Source: a bacterium
Lineage (GTDB): Bacteria; Oederibacteriota; CAKKQC01
Assembly: GCA_919901855.1 (NCBI GenBank)
Contig: CAKKQC010000001.1
Coordinates: 265,741-329,740 of the forward strand
DNA: 64,000 nt
Reading direction: 5' to 3'
The notes beneath the pieces are model-generated. The model was not told the DNA's origin, did not search any database, and saw nothing but the letters and a program-made list of their open reading frames with translations. Position 1 is the stretch's first letter, and each line of letters begins with the position of its first letter. Positions 39,041-47,971 of this stretch are shown piece by piece. A program made the translations under genes and the position numbers.

Positions 39041-41215
39041 ATGCCGCCTGCACGGATCGCGCGCGCCGCCACTCCGGCCGGACTCCGGCCCGCGTGGATC
39101 TCCGCCTCCGTGCTCCTCGTCTGGGGGGCGTTTCTGTTCCTGGCCTTCCGGCCGTTCGCGGGGGTCGATTTCGCGGCGATGCTCCGCGTGGCGGCGGATG
39201 GCTGGCGGGCCACGTCGTTCCATCCCGCGTATCTCGGGGAGACCGCGTGGCGGCTGGTCGCGGGGCACGCCGGGGTCCTGGTTTGGGCGTGCGCGGTGGC
39301 GGGACTCGGGGGTCCGCTCCTGGGGCTGTTCCGGCTCGGTGGGATCGCCCCCCGGGCGGAGCGGCTCGCGTTCGCGTGTGGGTTGGGATTCGGTATGGGT
39401 TCGCTCGGCTGGCTCGGGCTCGGGCTGGCGGGGCTGTGGGAGCGGGGCCTCGCGTGGGGGCTCATCACCGCCGGGATCGCGCTTCTGTGGCGGCAGCGGG
39501 GAATGCGGCGACGGAGACCGCCGACGAAAGCGAGGATAGCCGATCCGATTCCGCGGTGGATCGTAGGAGTATTCCAGGCGATGTCGGCCGTACTCCTGAT
39601 CGTCTTCTTTGCCGCCAGCCTCATCCCCGAGACCGCAGCCGATCCCCTCCTCTATCACCTCGCGCTGCCCCAGGTCTTCGCCATGGAGCACCGGATCACC
39701 GGCGTCACCCAGATGTTCCACGGGTCGCTCCCCATGGGCGCGCCCATGCACTACGGCTGGATGCTCCTGACCGCGGGGGAGCCGGCGGTCCGGGCGTGGC
39801 GGTGGTGGGTCCTCGTCGCCACGGTCTGGCTCATCCTCCGGATATGCGCGCGCGAGGGGCGGCCCGAAGCGGGGTGGATCGCAGCGGGAGTTTTCCTCTG
39901 CCTGCCGCAGACGGTCTGGGTCGGGGCCGCCGCGTTCGTGGACATGGAGGTCTGCCTCCTCGGGCTGCTCGCCGTGTTGGCCGTGCGACGAGTGGGGGAG
40001 AATCGCGGCCGGGCGGGATGGCTGGTCGTGTCCGCGTTCCTCGGCGCAGCCGCGTGTGCCGTCAAGTACCAGGGCGTCTTCCTGCTCCCCGGGCTCGTGG
40101 TCGCGGGGCGGTGGCGGGCGGCCCCCAGGCGCGCGGTGCTCGTCGCGGCCGTTGTCGCGGTCGTGCTCGCGCCGTGGTGGGCGCGCAACGAGGTGCTGAT
40201 GGGTAACCCCGTCTACCCGTTCGCGGGCCGGGTCTTTCACGCGTACCGGGCGATGCCGCCGGGGAACCGGGCTCTCCTCGCGCGTCACACGGAATCGCGG
40301 GTGCTCTGGGGCCCGCGCGAGGCGCTCCTCTTCCCGTGGCGAAGCGCGAAGGGGATGAACGAGGAGACCCGGCTCGGCCCCGTCTTCCTGCTCGCGGTGC
40401 CGTGGCTCGTCCTCGCGCCTCCGGGGGGGGCATTCGTGACCTACGCCTGGATCGCGGGCGGCTCCGCCGCCGCGTGGGTGATGACCACGCACGTCTCCCG
40501 GTACCTGACGGCGGGGTGGGTGCTCGCGTGCATCCTCATCGCGGCGGGATTGGCGGGGCCCGGGAAGCTCCGCGTCGTCCGGTTTGGGCTGCTCGCGGTC
40601 TTCGGGCTCGACGTTCTGGTCCGCTCGCTCCCGGCCTTCGCGGCGGGGGGGCTCCTGGTCCTCGCCGGCCGCGCGTCCCCGCGCGACGTGTGGGCGCGGT
40701 CGCTTCCGAACTCGTACGCGGGGATCGCCCGTCAGGCGGAGCGCCTGCCGCGCGCGGCCCGGATCCTGCTCGTCGGGGACATCCGCGCGGCATACTGGCC
40801 GCGTCCCGCGATCAACCACAGTCCGTACGACGTCCAGCTCGCCCAGGAAATCCTCGCCGGCGCGAGGACTCCGGCGGAGGCCGCGAAACGGTTCCGCCAG
40901 CTTGGCGGGTGGCTCTACGTGAACGACCGCGAGTCGGCGCGGCTCAAGTACACGCGAGACTTCCCGATGCTGGCGTTCGATGCCCGGACGGAGCGGCTGG
41001 CGGCGGCGGTGTGGCGCGTATGGATGGATGAAGCGGCGCGCGACGGCGACGCCGGGCTCTGGCGGGTCCGTCGGGTGCCGCGGCCGGCGGCCCCCTGGCC
41101 CCGGGTGCCGCTCACATTCGACGATGCCGCGCTCCGGAAGGCCTACGGGTCGGAGACGTCCCTGACCTACGAGGCGCCCGGGGGCGGAACGACGACGATC
41201 CGGCTCGACCGATGA
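39041..41215 (+). CDS. GT-C-type membrane glycosyltransferase paralogue 2
   Basis: 724 residues. An N-terminal membrane span, then further spans with the signature loop ETAADPLLYHLALP (about 197-210), AVKYQGVFLLP, and APWWARNEVLMGNPVYPF. A C-terminal soluble region ends near residue 724. It aligns along its whole length with the gene at 32371. The ATG at 39041 has GGGGAG 6 bp upstream. The stop overlaps the next ATG by 4 bp (ATGA). It probably uses a polyprenyl-phosphate sugar; the acceptor is unknown. Confidence 0.75.
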   Translation: MPPARIARAATPAGLRPAWISASVLLVWGAFLFLAFRPFAGVDFAAMLRVAADGWRATSFHPAYLGETAWRLVAGHAGVLVWACAVAGLGGPLLGLFRLGGIAPRAERLAFACGLGFGMGSLGWLGLGLAGLWERGLAWGLITAGIALLWRQRGMRRRRPPTKARIADPIPRWIVGVFQAMSAVLLIVFFAASLIPETAADPLLYHLALPQVFAMEHRITGVTQMFHGSLPMGAPMHYGWMLLTAGEPAVRAWRWWVLVATVWLILRICAREGRPEAGWIAAGVFLCLPQTVWVGAAAFVDMEVCLLGLLAVLAVRRVGENRGRAGWLVVSAFLGAAACAVKYQGVFLLPGLVVAGRWRAAPRRAVLVAAVVAVVLAPWWARNEVLMGNPVYPFAGRVFHAYRAMPPGNRALLARHTESRVLWGPREALLFPWRSAKGMNEETRLGPVFLLAVPWLVLAPPGGAFVTYAWIAGGSAAAWVMTTHVSRYLTAGWVLACILIAAGLAGPGKLRVVRFGLLAVFGLDVLVRSLPAFAAGGLLVLAGRASPRDVWARSLPNSYAGIARQAERLPRAARILLVGDIRAAYWPRPAINHSPYDVQLAQEILAGARTPAEAAKRFRQLGGWLYVNDRESARLKYTRDFPMLAFDARTERLAAAVWRVWMDEAARDGDAGLWRVRRVPRPAAPWPRVPLTFDDAALRKAYGSETSLTYEAPGGGTTTIRLDR

Positions 41216-42876
41216 GGCTCGGGCTGGCGGCGCTCTTCCTCGGCACGTTCGGGCTCTACCTGCACACGCTTTGCGGGAGCTACGACGTCGTGGACGGGGG
41301 CGAGTTCCTGGCCGCCGGGAGCGTCCTGGGCGTCGCGCACCCACCCGGGTATCCGCTGTTCGTCCTCGTCGAGCGGCTCCTGCTCGTCCTGCCCGCGGGG
41401 GGGCCCGAGTTCCGGATGGCCCTCGTGGCCCCGCTGGCGGGGGGTGCCGCCGCCGTCGCGGTCGCCTGCGCGCTCAGCCGGGTCTGGGGACCGCTGACCG
41501 GGGGCCTGGTGGCCGCCGCGATCGCGGTCGAGCCGTCGGTGTGGGCGCAGGGCACGGGGCTCAAGGACGCGACGAATCTCTGGCACCTCTGGGCGGGCGC
41601 GATCGTCTGCGGCGCGCTCGCCCGTCAGGCGGAGCGCCTGCCGCAGGGCGCCCGGGGCGTCCTCGCGGGCGCACGGGGTCTGCTCGTCGCGGCTCTCGGG
41701 CTGGGGCTGGCGGCGGCCAACCTCGCCGTCGGGGCCGCGGCCCTCGCGGCGGCCGCGGGCGGGGCGCTCCTCCTGGCGTCGGACGTGCGACGCGGGCTCG
41801 ACGGCCGGCGGGTCGCGTTGGCCGCGGTCGTGGCGGGGCTCGCAATCAGCGCCTACCTCGTCCTCCCGATCAGGGCGGCGGCGCCGCCGGCCGTGTGCTG
41901 GGGCGACTGGCACCGGCTCACCGGAGTCGGGCGCGTAGTGGACTGGCTCCTCGGCTGGCGGCGGACCGAGTTCTTCCATATGGACTGGGCCGGATGGCGG
42001 CTCCACCGGGGACTCGTGAGCGGGCTGGTCCTGGTCGCGGCGGCCGGCGGGTTCCTGGGACGTAGAGCGGACCGGGGGAACCCGGTCTGGGTCTTCGCCG
42101 CGCTCGCCGCGCTGGCCACGGCCTGGATCGGGCTCGCGAAGGACGTCGCCCGGGGCGAGCTCCAGTACCTCCTGCCGCTCTTTCCCTGCGCCGCGATCGG
42201 GGCGGCGGGAATCGCGCGGTGGGCGGGACGGGCGGTCGCGGGTCCCGTGTTGGCGGCCCTGGCCGCCCTCATGATCATCGTGCGGGTCGCGGGCGCGGGT
42301 CCGCTGGACCGGAGCAGGTACTACCTCATGCACGACGCCACGGAGAACACGCTGGCGTCCCTGCCCGATGGGCCCTCGACGGTCCTGTGCTTCGGCGACT
42401 ACGACTACGACGCACTCCGGTGGCGCCAGATCGGGTGGGGGGAACGGCCGGGTGCGGCCCTGGTGCACCTCCGGATCGTGCTGCTCGCGCCCGCGCACGG
42501 CGATCACCTCGCCGAAGTCCGCCGGTCGTACCCGGGATTCGTGGCGCCCGCGGGCCGGGTGGCGAGTCCCGCGGCGCTCGACGCCCTCGCTGCGGCCGTC
42601 GTCCGGGAGAACCGGCGTAGGGGACCCGTCTTCGCGGAGTCGTCGGACCTGATGCCCGGGGACTTCTGGGTCCGGCTCCGGGCGATTCCCTCCTGTGCCG
42701 ACGGCTTCGTCCGCCGCTTCGGTCCTCCCTGTCCGGTGCCGGCCGCGCAGACCCGGCGGCTCCGGCGGTTCCGGTTCCGCGGGGCCTGGGACCCCTCGCT
42801 CGCGCACGACCGGTGGGACACGACGCTTGCCGGGGACATCCGGGCCGCGGTCGCGACCAGCGGGGGATCGCGATGA
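41212..42876 (+). CDS. DUF2723-family membrane protein (protein O-mannosyltransferase-like)
   Basis: 554 residues. The diagnostic N-terminus has DVVDGGEFLAAGSVLGVAHP followed by PGYPLF, the DUF2723 pattern. This places it near GT-C O-mannosyltransferases; the conserved acidic GGEF may be catalytic. Several membrane spans follow, and the C-terminal 200 residues are soluble. It overlaps both neighbours by 4 bp (ATGA at each end), so it is probably made with them. The acceptor is unknown. Confidence 0.8.
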   Translation: MRLGLAALFLGTFGLYLHTLCGSYDVVDGGEFLAAGSVLGVAHPPGYPLFVLVERLLLVLPAGGPEFRMALVAPLAGGAAAVAVACALSRVWGPLTGGLVAAAIAVEPSVWAQGTGLKDATNLWHLWAGAIVCGALARQAERLPQGARGVLAGARGLLVAALGLGLAAANLAVGAAALAAAAGGALLLASDVRRGLDGRRVALAAVVAGLAISAYLVLPIRAAAPPAVCWGDWHRLTGVGRVVDWLLGWRRTEFFHMDWAGWRLHRGLVSGLVLVAAAGGFLGRRADRGNPVWVFAALAALATAWIGLAKDVARGELQYLLPLFPCAAIGAAGIARWAGRAVAGPVLAALAALMIIVRVAGAGPLDRSRYYLMHDATENTLASLPDGPSTVLCFGDYDYDALRWRQIGWGERPGAALVHLRIVLLAPAHGDHLAEVRRSYPGFVAPAGRVASPAALDALAAAVVRENRRRGPVFAESSDLMPGDFWVRLRAIPSCADGFVRRFGPPCPVPAAQTRRLRRFRFRGAWDPSLAHDRWDTTLAGDIRAAVATSGGSR

Positions 42877-44858
42877 GCCGTATCCTCCTGTGGGGCGCCG
42901 GGCTCGCCTGGGCAGGGCTCGTATGGGTGAATGCCGTCTCCGCCCACTCCCTGAACCTCGACTGGGTGTGGCGGTTCTTCTGGTCGCCGGTCGGGCACTG
43001 GACTTGGGGCGGGTTCCGGGCCGCGCAGGCGAGGAACGCCGGCGCCCTGGTCGCGCTGGCCCTCTTCGATCTCGCCGCGTGGAGCGCGGGGGCGAGATTG
43101 GTTGCGTGGGTCGGGGGTGTCGTCCTCCCCGGCATCTTCGGATTGGGGGTCGCGGTCGCCGCCGGGATGGCCGTGCTCGGGATCACGGCCGCCGCGCTCG
43201 GGCTGGCCGGGCTCGCGTACCCGGGCGTAATCGTTGCCCTCTTCGCCGCGTCGCTGGCGTGCATCCGGCGACTCCCGGCATTCGGGGCGCCGTCGCTTCG
43301 CGGCATGCCGGTGGGACTCTTCGCCGTCGGCGCGGTCCTCGTCCTCGCGGGCTTCCTTGGCGCTCTGGCCCCCGAGGTGAGCACGGACGCCCTGCGCCAC
43401 TGGCTCGAGGCGCCGCGGCAGGCCCTCATACTCCACCGGATCGTGGCTACGGAGCGCTGGCCGCTCGGCTGGATGCCGCTCCAGCCCGTCGGGGAGAACC
43501 TGTGCCTCGTCGCGGTCGCCGGGGACCTCCCCGTCCGCCTGCTCTCCTGGCAGGCGTCGCTCTTCGTCGCCGCAGCGCTGCTCGGGTGGGGCGGGGCGTG
43601 GGGTCCCGTCGTGGCGGTCGCCTGGCTCGCCGGGCTGAACCACGTCGTGCTCGCCCAGCTCGCGTGGACGGACATGCGCGCCGCGGCGTGGGTCCTGCTG
43701 GCCGCGTTCGCGCAATTCGCCGCCGGGCGGCGCCGCCTCGCCGGGCTCTGCTGGGGCGCCGCGGTGGCGACGAAACCGCAGGCCGCGATCTTCCTCGCGG
43801 CGGCCGTGGGTGGCGAGGCGCTGGTACGCCGGCCGCGGGACGCGGCCCGGCTGGCGGGCTGGGCGCTCTGGCCCCTCCTGCCGTGGCTGGCGCGGAACTG
43901 GATGGGCGCGGGGTCCCCGGTGGCGCCGTACGGGACGGACGTCCTGCCCGCCTTCTTCCTGCCGCAACTCGCGTGGCTCCGGCACGAGTCCTGGGCGGCG
44001 GTCGCCGCGGCTCCCTTCACGGCGGCGGCCAGGGCGTCGTCCTGGGACGCGCTCCTTTCGCCCATGCTCGTGGCCGCCCTGCCGCTCGTCGCGTGCGCCG
44101 GCCCGGGAGTGCTCGCCAGCTCGGTGGCGCTCGCGCCTGCGGTTGCCCTCGGCCTCGCGGGCTGGGCGTGGACGGCCGGATATGCGGGCCGGTACCTCGT
44201 GCCCGCGATACCGCTTCTGCTGGCCGGGTGCGCCCTTGGCGCCGGACGGCTCGAGATCCCACGGCGCGTCCGTTCCGCCGCCATCGCCGCGCTGACCCTC
44301 GCGTTCGCCTGGGAGGGCGGGGTCTCGATCGCGCTGGCCTTCCATATATTCAACCCCGCCGGGGTCGCCCTGGGCCGGGAGACGCCCGACCGGTATCTCG
44401 AGCGCGTGTTGGCGCCCCGGCCCGCGACCTGGGAAGCGGGCCGGGTCCTGCGCCGCCGCGTGGCCAAAGCCGCGCGCGTGTATGTGAGCGGCGCGGGGGA
44501 CGCGCACTACTGGCCGGGTGTGGCCGTGCTCGAGGGCGAAGGGCTCGCGCCCCCGCTCGCGGCCTGGGGCGCGGCGGCGCCGACCGCCGCGCGCCTGCGC
44601 GCGACCCTGCGCCAGCGCGGCGTGCGCTGGCTCGTGGACGAGGAGACGGGAGCGGCGCTCATCCCGGGGCTGCACCCCGCGTACGAGGCCTGGACGCCGC
44701 GGGCCCGGGGGCGCTGGCGCGAGGTGCTGGCGCGCTGGGGACGCCCCGTCGCCGTGATCGGGGACGGGGCGGGGAGATACGCTCTCTGGGCCATCGATCT
44801 CCGGCCGCACCCGCCGATCCGCCTGCCGGAGCGAACCCCCGCTACGGGATATCCCTGA
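42873..44858 (+). CDS. GT-C-type membrane protein paralogue 3
   Basis: 661 residues. It has the family scaffold: the loop EVSTDALRHWLEAP (about 168-181), where the usual YH pair is replaced by RHW, then ATKPQAAIFLA and LPWLARNWMGAGSPVAPY. Because the signature tyrosine-histidine is altered, activity is less certain. The ATG at 42873 overlaps the previous stop (ATGA). It ends 40 bp before the TPR lipoprotein gene, with no terminator seen between them. Confidence 0.65.
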   Translation: MSRILLWGAGLAWAGLVWVNAVSAHSLNLDWVWRFFWSPVGHWTWGGFRAAQARNAGALVALALFDLAAWSAGARLVAWVGGVVLPGIFGLGVAVAAGMAVLGITAAALGLAGLAYPGVIVALFAASLACIRRLPAFGAPSLRGMPVGLFAVGAVLVLAGFLGALAPEVSTDALRHWLEAPRQALILHRIVATERWPLGWMPLQPVGENLCLVAVAGDLPVRLLSWQASLFVAAALLGWGGAWGPVVAVAWLAGLNHVVLAQLAWTDMRAAAWVLLAAFAQFAAGRRRLAGLCWGAAVATKPQAAIFLAAAVGGEALVRRPRDAARLAGWALWPLLPWLARNWMGAGSPVAPYGTDVLPAFFLPQLAWLRHESWAAVAAAPFTAAARASSWDALLSPMLVAALPLVACAGPGVLASSVALAPAVALGLAGWAWTAGYAGRYLVPAIPLLLAGCALGAGRLEIPRRVRSAAIAALTLAFAWEGGVSIALAFHIFNPAGVALGRETPDRYLERVLAPRPATWEAGRVLRRRVAKAARVYVSGAGDAHYWPGVAVLEGEGLAPPLAAWGAAAPTAARLRATLRQRGVRWLVDEETGAALIPGLHPAYEAWTPRARGRWREVLARWGRPVAVIGDGAGRYALWAIDLRPHPPIRLPERTPATGYP

Positions 44859-44898
44859 CGACGGGCAATCTCCCCCCCGCGATATGATGGGGAATCAC

Positions 44899-46206
44899 AT
44901 GAAACGGACCGTCAAGGGATTGGCCGCGCTCGCGCTGGCGGTGCTTGGTGCCTGCGGCACTGGGTGTTCCCGGCAGGGGCCCGCGGCCGAGGCGCGGCTC
45001 GCGCAAGCGCTCGAGGCGATGCAGCAGGGCCGGCTCGACGACGCGGCGCGCCAGCTCGCGGCGATCAAGCCCACGGGCGGCTGGTTGCGCAGCGCCGCGT
45101 TCACGGCGCCGCTCGCCCTGCGCCTGCGGGCGCAGATCGCCCTGCGGACGGGCGCGTTGGAAGAGTCGCTCCGCCTCTTCCGCGAATACGACAGCCGGTA
45201 CGGGAGCCTCGCGCCGGTGGCCTGGGTCCGCGCCGGCCTCGCGCTGGTCCAGAAGTACCACGATTGGCAGGGCGTCCCCGCCCTCCTGTACCTGCGCGGG
45301 CTCGAGGTCGAGGAGGACAATCCCGCGCTCGCGCTGCGGACGTGGCGTGGTCTGCTCCGGGACTACCCGCGCGCGACCATCGCCCCCGCGGCGCAGTTGA
45401 AGCTGGGCCTGCTCCAGGAGCGGCTCGAGAACCCGACGTGGGCGCTCGCGGATCTCACCGCGGTCTCGGACCTGCCGGCGGACGCCGTGGACCAGGACGG
45501 CAACCCGGTCGCGCCCCGGGCCCTCCTCGCGATCGGCGAGATCCACCGCGACCTGCGCCAGGACCCTCCGTCCGCGCGCGCGGCGTTCGACGCCGTCATC
45601 GCCAAGTACGGGAAGACGACGTTCACGTCGGCCGACGGCTTGGTCAAGGGGTCCCCGGCGGCCCTGGCGAAGCTCGAGCTGGCGCGGATGGCCCCCGACG
45701 GCGGCCCCGGGCTCCTGGAAGCGGTGGCGGGGTGGACGGGGCCGACCGGTTTCGTCACGGCGGACCGGGTCGGGGACGTGCGGATGGAGGCGCGGTTCCG
45801 GCTCGCGGAGCTGGCGCTCAAGCGCCGCTCGCTCGATGCGGCGAAGACCCGCGTTGTCGAGATCGTGATCCGGGCGCCGGACGTTCCCGCCGGCCCGCCG
45901 TCGGGGCCGCGGCCGTGGTACGGGTACCAGGCGCTGGACTGGCTCGGGGATCAGCTCGGCAGGCGCTCGCCGGAGACCGCGCTCGCGGGGCTGGCGGAGG
46001 TGGAGAAGGAGGCGCGCCACCGCGAGATCTGGGCGTACGCCGCCTTCCAGCACGTCCGCCTGCTGGCCCGGCTGAACCGGCAGCAGGAGGCGCGCGCGGT
46101 GCTCGCCGAGCTGGAACGGCGGTTCCCGAATCTAGAGTGCGACGCGGACGGCACGGGACTGACCCTCGTTCCTGCCCGCGAAGCAAGGAAGGTGCTGGGC
46201 GGATGA
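44899..46206 (+). CDS. TPR-repeat lipoprotein
   Basis: 435 residues. A basic start MKRTVKG, hydrophobic core and lipobox LGAC predict a lipid-anchored protein. The rest is alpha-helical with TPR-like pairs (for example ALEAMQQGRLDDAARQLAAI, and LRLFREYDSRYG), similar to YbgF/YfiO-type envelope adaptors. The ATG at 44899 is preferred over two upstream ATGs because GGGGA lies 8 bp before it. The stop overlaps argJ by 4 bp (ATGA). It is probably an adaptor at the cell envelope; partners are unknown. Confidence 0.7.
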   Translation: MKRTVKGLAALALAVLGACGTGCSRQGPAAEARLAQALEAMQQGRLDDAARQLAAIKPTGGWLRSAAFTAPLALRLRAQIALRTGALEESLRLFREYDSRYGSLAPVAWVRAGLALVQKYHDWQGVPALLYLRGLEVEEDNPALALRTWRGLLRDYPRATIAPAAQLKLGLLQERLENPTWALADLTAVSDLPADAVDQDGNPVAPRALLAIGEIHRDLRQDPPSARAAFDAVIAKYGKTTFTSADGLVKGSPAALAKLELARMAPDGGPGLLEAVAGWTGPTGFVTADRVGDVRMEARFRLAELALKRRSLDAAKTRVVEIVIRAPDVPAGPPSGPRPWYGYQALDWLGDQLGRRSPETALAGLAEVEKEARHREIWAYAAFQHVRLLARLNRQQEARAVLAELERRFPNLECDADGTGLTLVPAREARKVLGG

Positions 46207-47393
46207 GCATCACGGCGGCTTCGGGGTTCCGGGCGGCGGGGGTCTGGGCGGCCATCAAGGGGTCCGGCAAGCCGGATCTTGCGCTGATCGTTTCCGATCG
46301 CCCCGCGGCGGCGGCCGGCGTCTTCACCGTCAACCGGTTCCGGTCCGTGGATGTCGAACTCGACGAGGCGCGCCTCGCGGCCACGGGCGGGCGGGCGTCC
46401 GCGATCGTGGTGACGAGCGGATACGCGAACACAATGACCGGCCCGGGGGGACGTAGAGACGCCGTCGCCATCGGCCGGGCTGCGGCGCGGCTCCTGAAAG
46501 TGCCCGAGCGCGAGGTCCTGATCTCGTCCACGGGCGCGATCGGGTTCCGGCTGCCGGTGCCCCGGGTGATCCGGGGCCTGCGGAAGGCGGTCCGAGCGCT
46601 GGCGGCGACGAAGGAGGCGGGGATGGCGGCGGCGCGCGGGATCATGACGACGGATACGCACCCGAAGCAGGCGGAGGCCAGGTTCTCGGACGGGGGCCGG
46701 GTCTTCACGGTCGGTGGGATCGCCAAGGGCGTTGGCATGGTGGCGCCGTCGATGGCCACGATCCTCGTCTACGTCACGACGGATGCTGCGGTGCCCCCCG
46801 CGCCGCTTCGCCGCGCACTCGTGGCCGCGTGCGCGGACACGCTGAACGCGATCACGGTCGACGGCCAGATGAGCACGAACGACTCCGCGATCTGTCTCGC
46901 GAACGGCGCGGCGGCGTGCAGGGCATTGTCGGGGCCGGGGGTGCGCCGGTTCGCGGCGGCCCTGCACGAAGTCTGCGCCGCGCTCGCCCGCCAGCTCGTG
47001 GCGGACGGTGAGGGTGCGACCCGGCTGATCCGCGTGTCCGTGACCGGCGCGCTGAACGCCCGGGAGGCCGCGCTCGCGGCCCGCGCGGTCGCGGATTCGG
47101 CGCTGGTCAAGACCATGTTCTACGGCCGCCAGGCGAACTGGGGGCGGATTGCCCAGGCTCTTGGAGCTTCCGGGGCCCGGTTCGATCCTCTCCGGGTGAC
47201 GGTCCGCGTGGGCGGGTACCCCGCGATCCGGGGCGGCCTCCTCGTGAAGCCGCGGTTCGAGCTCTACTCCCGGCTCGCGGAAGCCGAAGTCCCGGTCGCT
47301 ATCGACCTCGGAGCGGGGCGCGCGCGGGCGAGCGTACTCACCTGCGACCTGACGGAGCGCTACGTCAGGATCAACGCCGGATACCTGAGCTAG
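46203..47393 (+). CDS. argJ: ArgJ, glutamate N-acetyltransferase/ornithine acetyltransferase
   Basis: 396 residues. The self-cleaving site is in VAPSMATILVYV, with Thr as nucleophile, and SSTGAIGFRLP forms the oxyanion-hole region. ArgJ recycles the acetyl group in arginine synthesis by transferring it from N-acetylornithine to glutamate. The ATG at 46203 overlaps the lipoprotein stop (ATGA). It is out of context: no other arg gene is visible, and it lies in a membrane-protein locus. A perfect hairpin follows 23 bp after the stop. Confidence 0.9.
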   Translation: MSITAASGFRAAGVWAAIKGSGKPDLALIVSDRPAAAAGVFTVNRFRSVDVELDEARLAATGGRASAIVVTSGYANTMTGPGGRRDAVAIGRAAARLLKVPEREVLISSTGAIGFRLPVPRVIRGLRKAVRALAATKEAGMAAARGIMTTDTHPKQAEARFSDGGRVFTVGGIAKGVGMVAPSMATILVYVTTDAAVPPAPLRRALVAACADTLNAITVDGQMSTNDSAICLANGAAACRALSGPGVRRFAAALHEVCAALARQLVADGEGATRLIRVSVTGALNAREAALAARAVADSALVKTMFYGRQANWGRIAQALGASGARFDPLRVTVRVGGYPAIRGGLLVKPRFELYSRLAEAEVPVAIDLGAGRARASVLTCDLTERYVRINAGYLS

Positions 47394-47416
47394 TGCGGTC
47401 CCAAGCGACCGCAGCC

Positions 47417-47440
47417 GGGTTTCAGCGGACGCTGAAACCC
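47417..47440. repeat. Perfect hairpin between argJ and adenosyltransferase gene
   Basis: GGGTTTCAGC and GCTGAAACCC around loop GGAC: a 10-bp stem and 4-base loop. No U-tract follows. It ends 9 bp before the ATG at 47450 and could hide or expose that start, or be a dispersed repeat like the one in recF. Confidence 0.7.
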
Positions 47441-47449
47441 TGGACGGGC

Positions 47450-47971
47450 ATGGTCAGGCGGGCAGGAACCGCGACCCGTCTGGGTGATCTGGGGACCACG
47501 TCGCTCGGGGCCGGGCGGCGGGTCCCGAAGACCCACCGCAGAGTCGAGGCGCTCGGGGCGATCGACGAGCTCTCGTGCGTGCTTGGGCTCGCGGCGCCCG
47601 AGGCGCCGCGAGCCATGCGCCCCCTCCTGGTCTCCATCCAGCACGACCTCTTCGACGTTGGCGCCGATGTCGCCGCAGGCCCGCGGGCTCACGGCCGCGT
47701 GACGGCCGCATCCGTCCGCCGGCTCGAGGCCGAGATGGCCCGACGCGCACGGCGCCGGGCGCCCGTGCGGAGGTTCGTGGTGCCGGCCGGGTGGCTGCAC
47801 CTCGCGCGCGCCGTCTGCCGCCGGGCGGAGCTGAGGCTCTGGGCGGTCGCCGAGCGCGACCGCGTCAACCCGGAGGCGTGCCGGTACCTGAACCGGTTGT
47901 CGAGCCTCCTGTTCGCGCTCGCGGTCGCGGCGGCGGGGCGCCCACGCCGGTGGACACCGCTCGCCCGCTGA
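47450..47971 (+). CDS. PduO-type cob(I)alamin adenosyltransferase
   Basis: 173 residues. The ATP-binding motif is ATRLGDLGTTSLGAGRRV, followed by VPKTHRRVEALGAIDELSCV, both hallmarks of PduO-type enzymes. The C-terminal NPEACRYLNRLSSLLFALA helix matches too. It makes adenosylcobalamin from ATP and cob(I)alamin. The ATG at 47450 is chosen because upstream residues read through the perfect hairpin and show no similarity; a GTG at 47393 overlapping the argJ stop is an alternative. It may serve cobalamin enzymes such as the radical SAM protein at 21168, though that is inference. Confidence 0.85.
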   Translation: MVRRAGTATRLGDLGTTSLGAGRRVPKTHRRVEALGAIDELSCVLGLAAPEAPRAMRPLLVSIQHDLFDVGADVAAGPRAHGRVTAASVRRLEAEMARRARRRAPVRRFVVPAGWLHLARAVCRRAELRLWAVAERDRVNPEACRYLNRLSSLLFALAVAAAGRPRRWTPLAR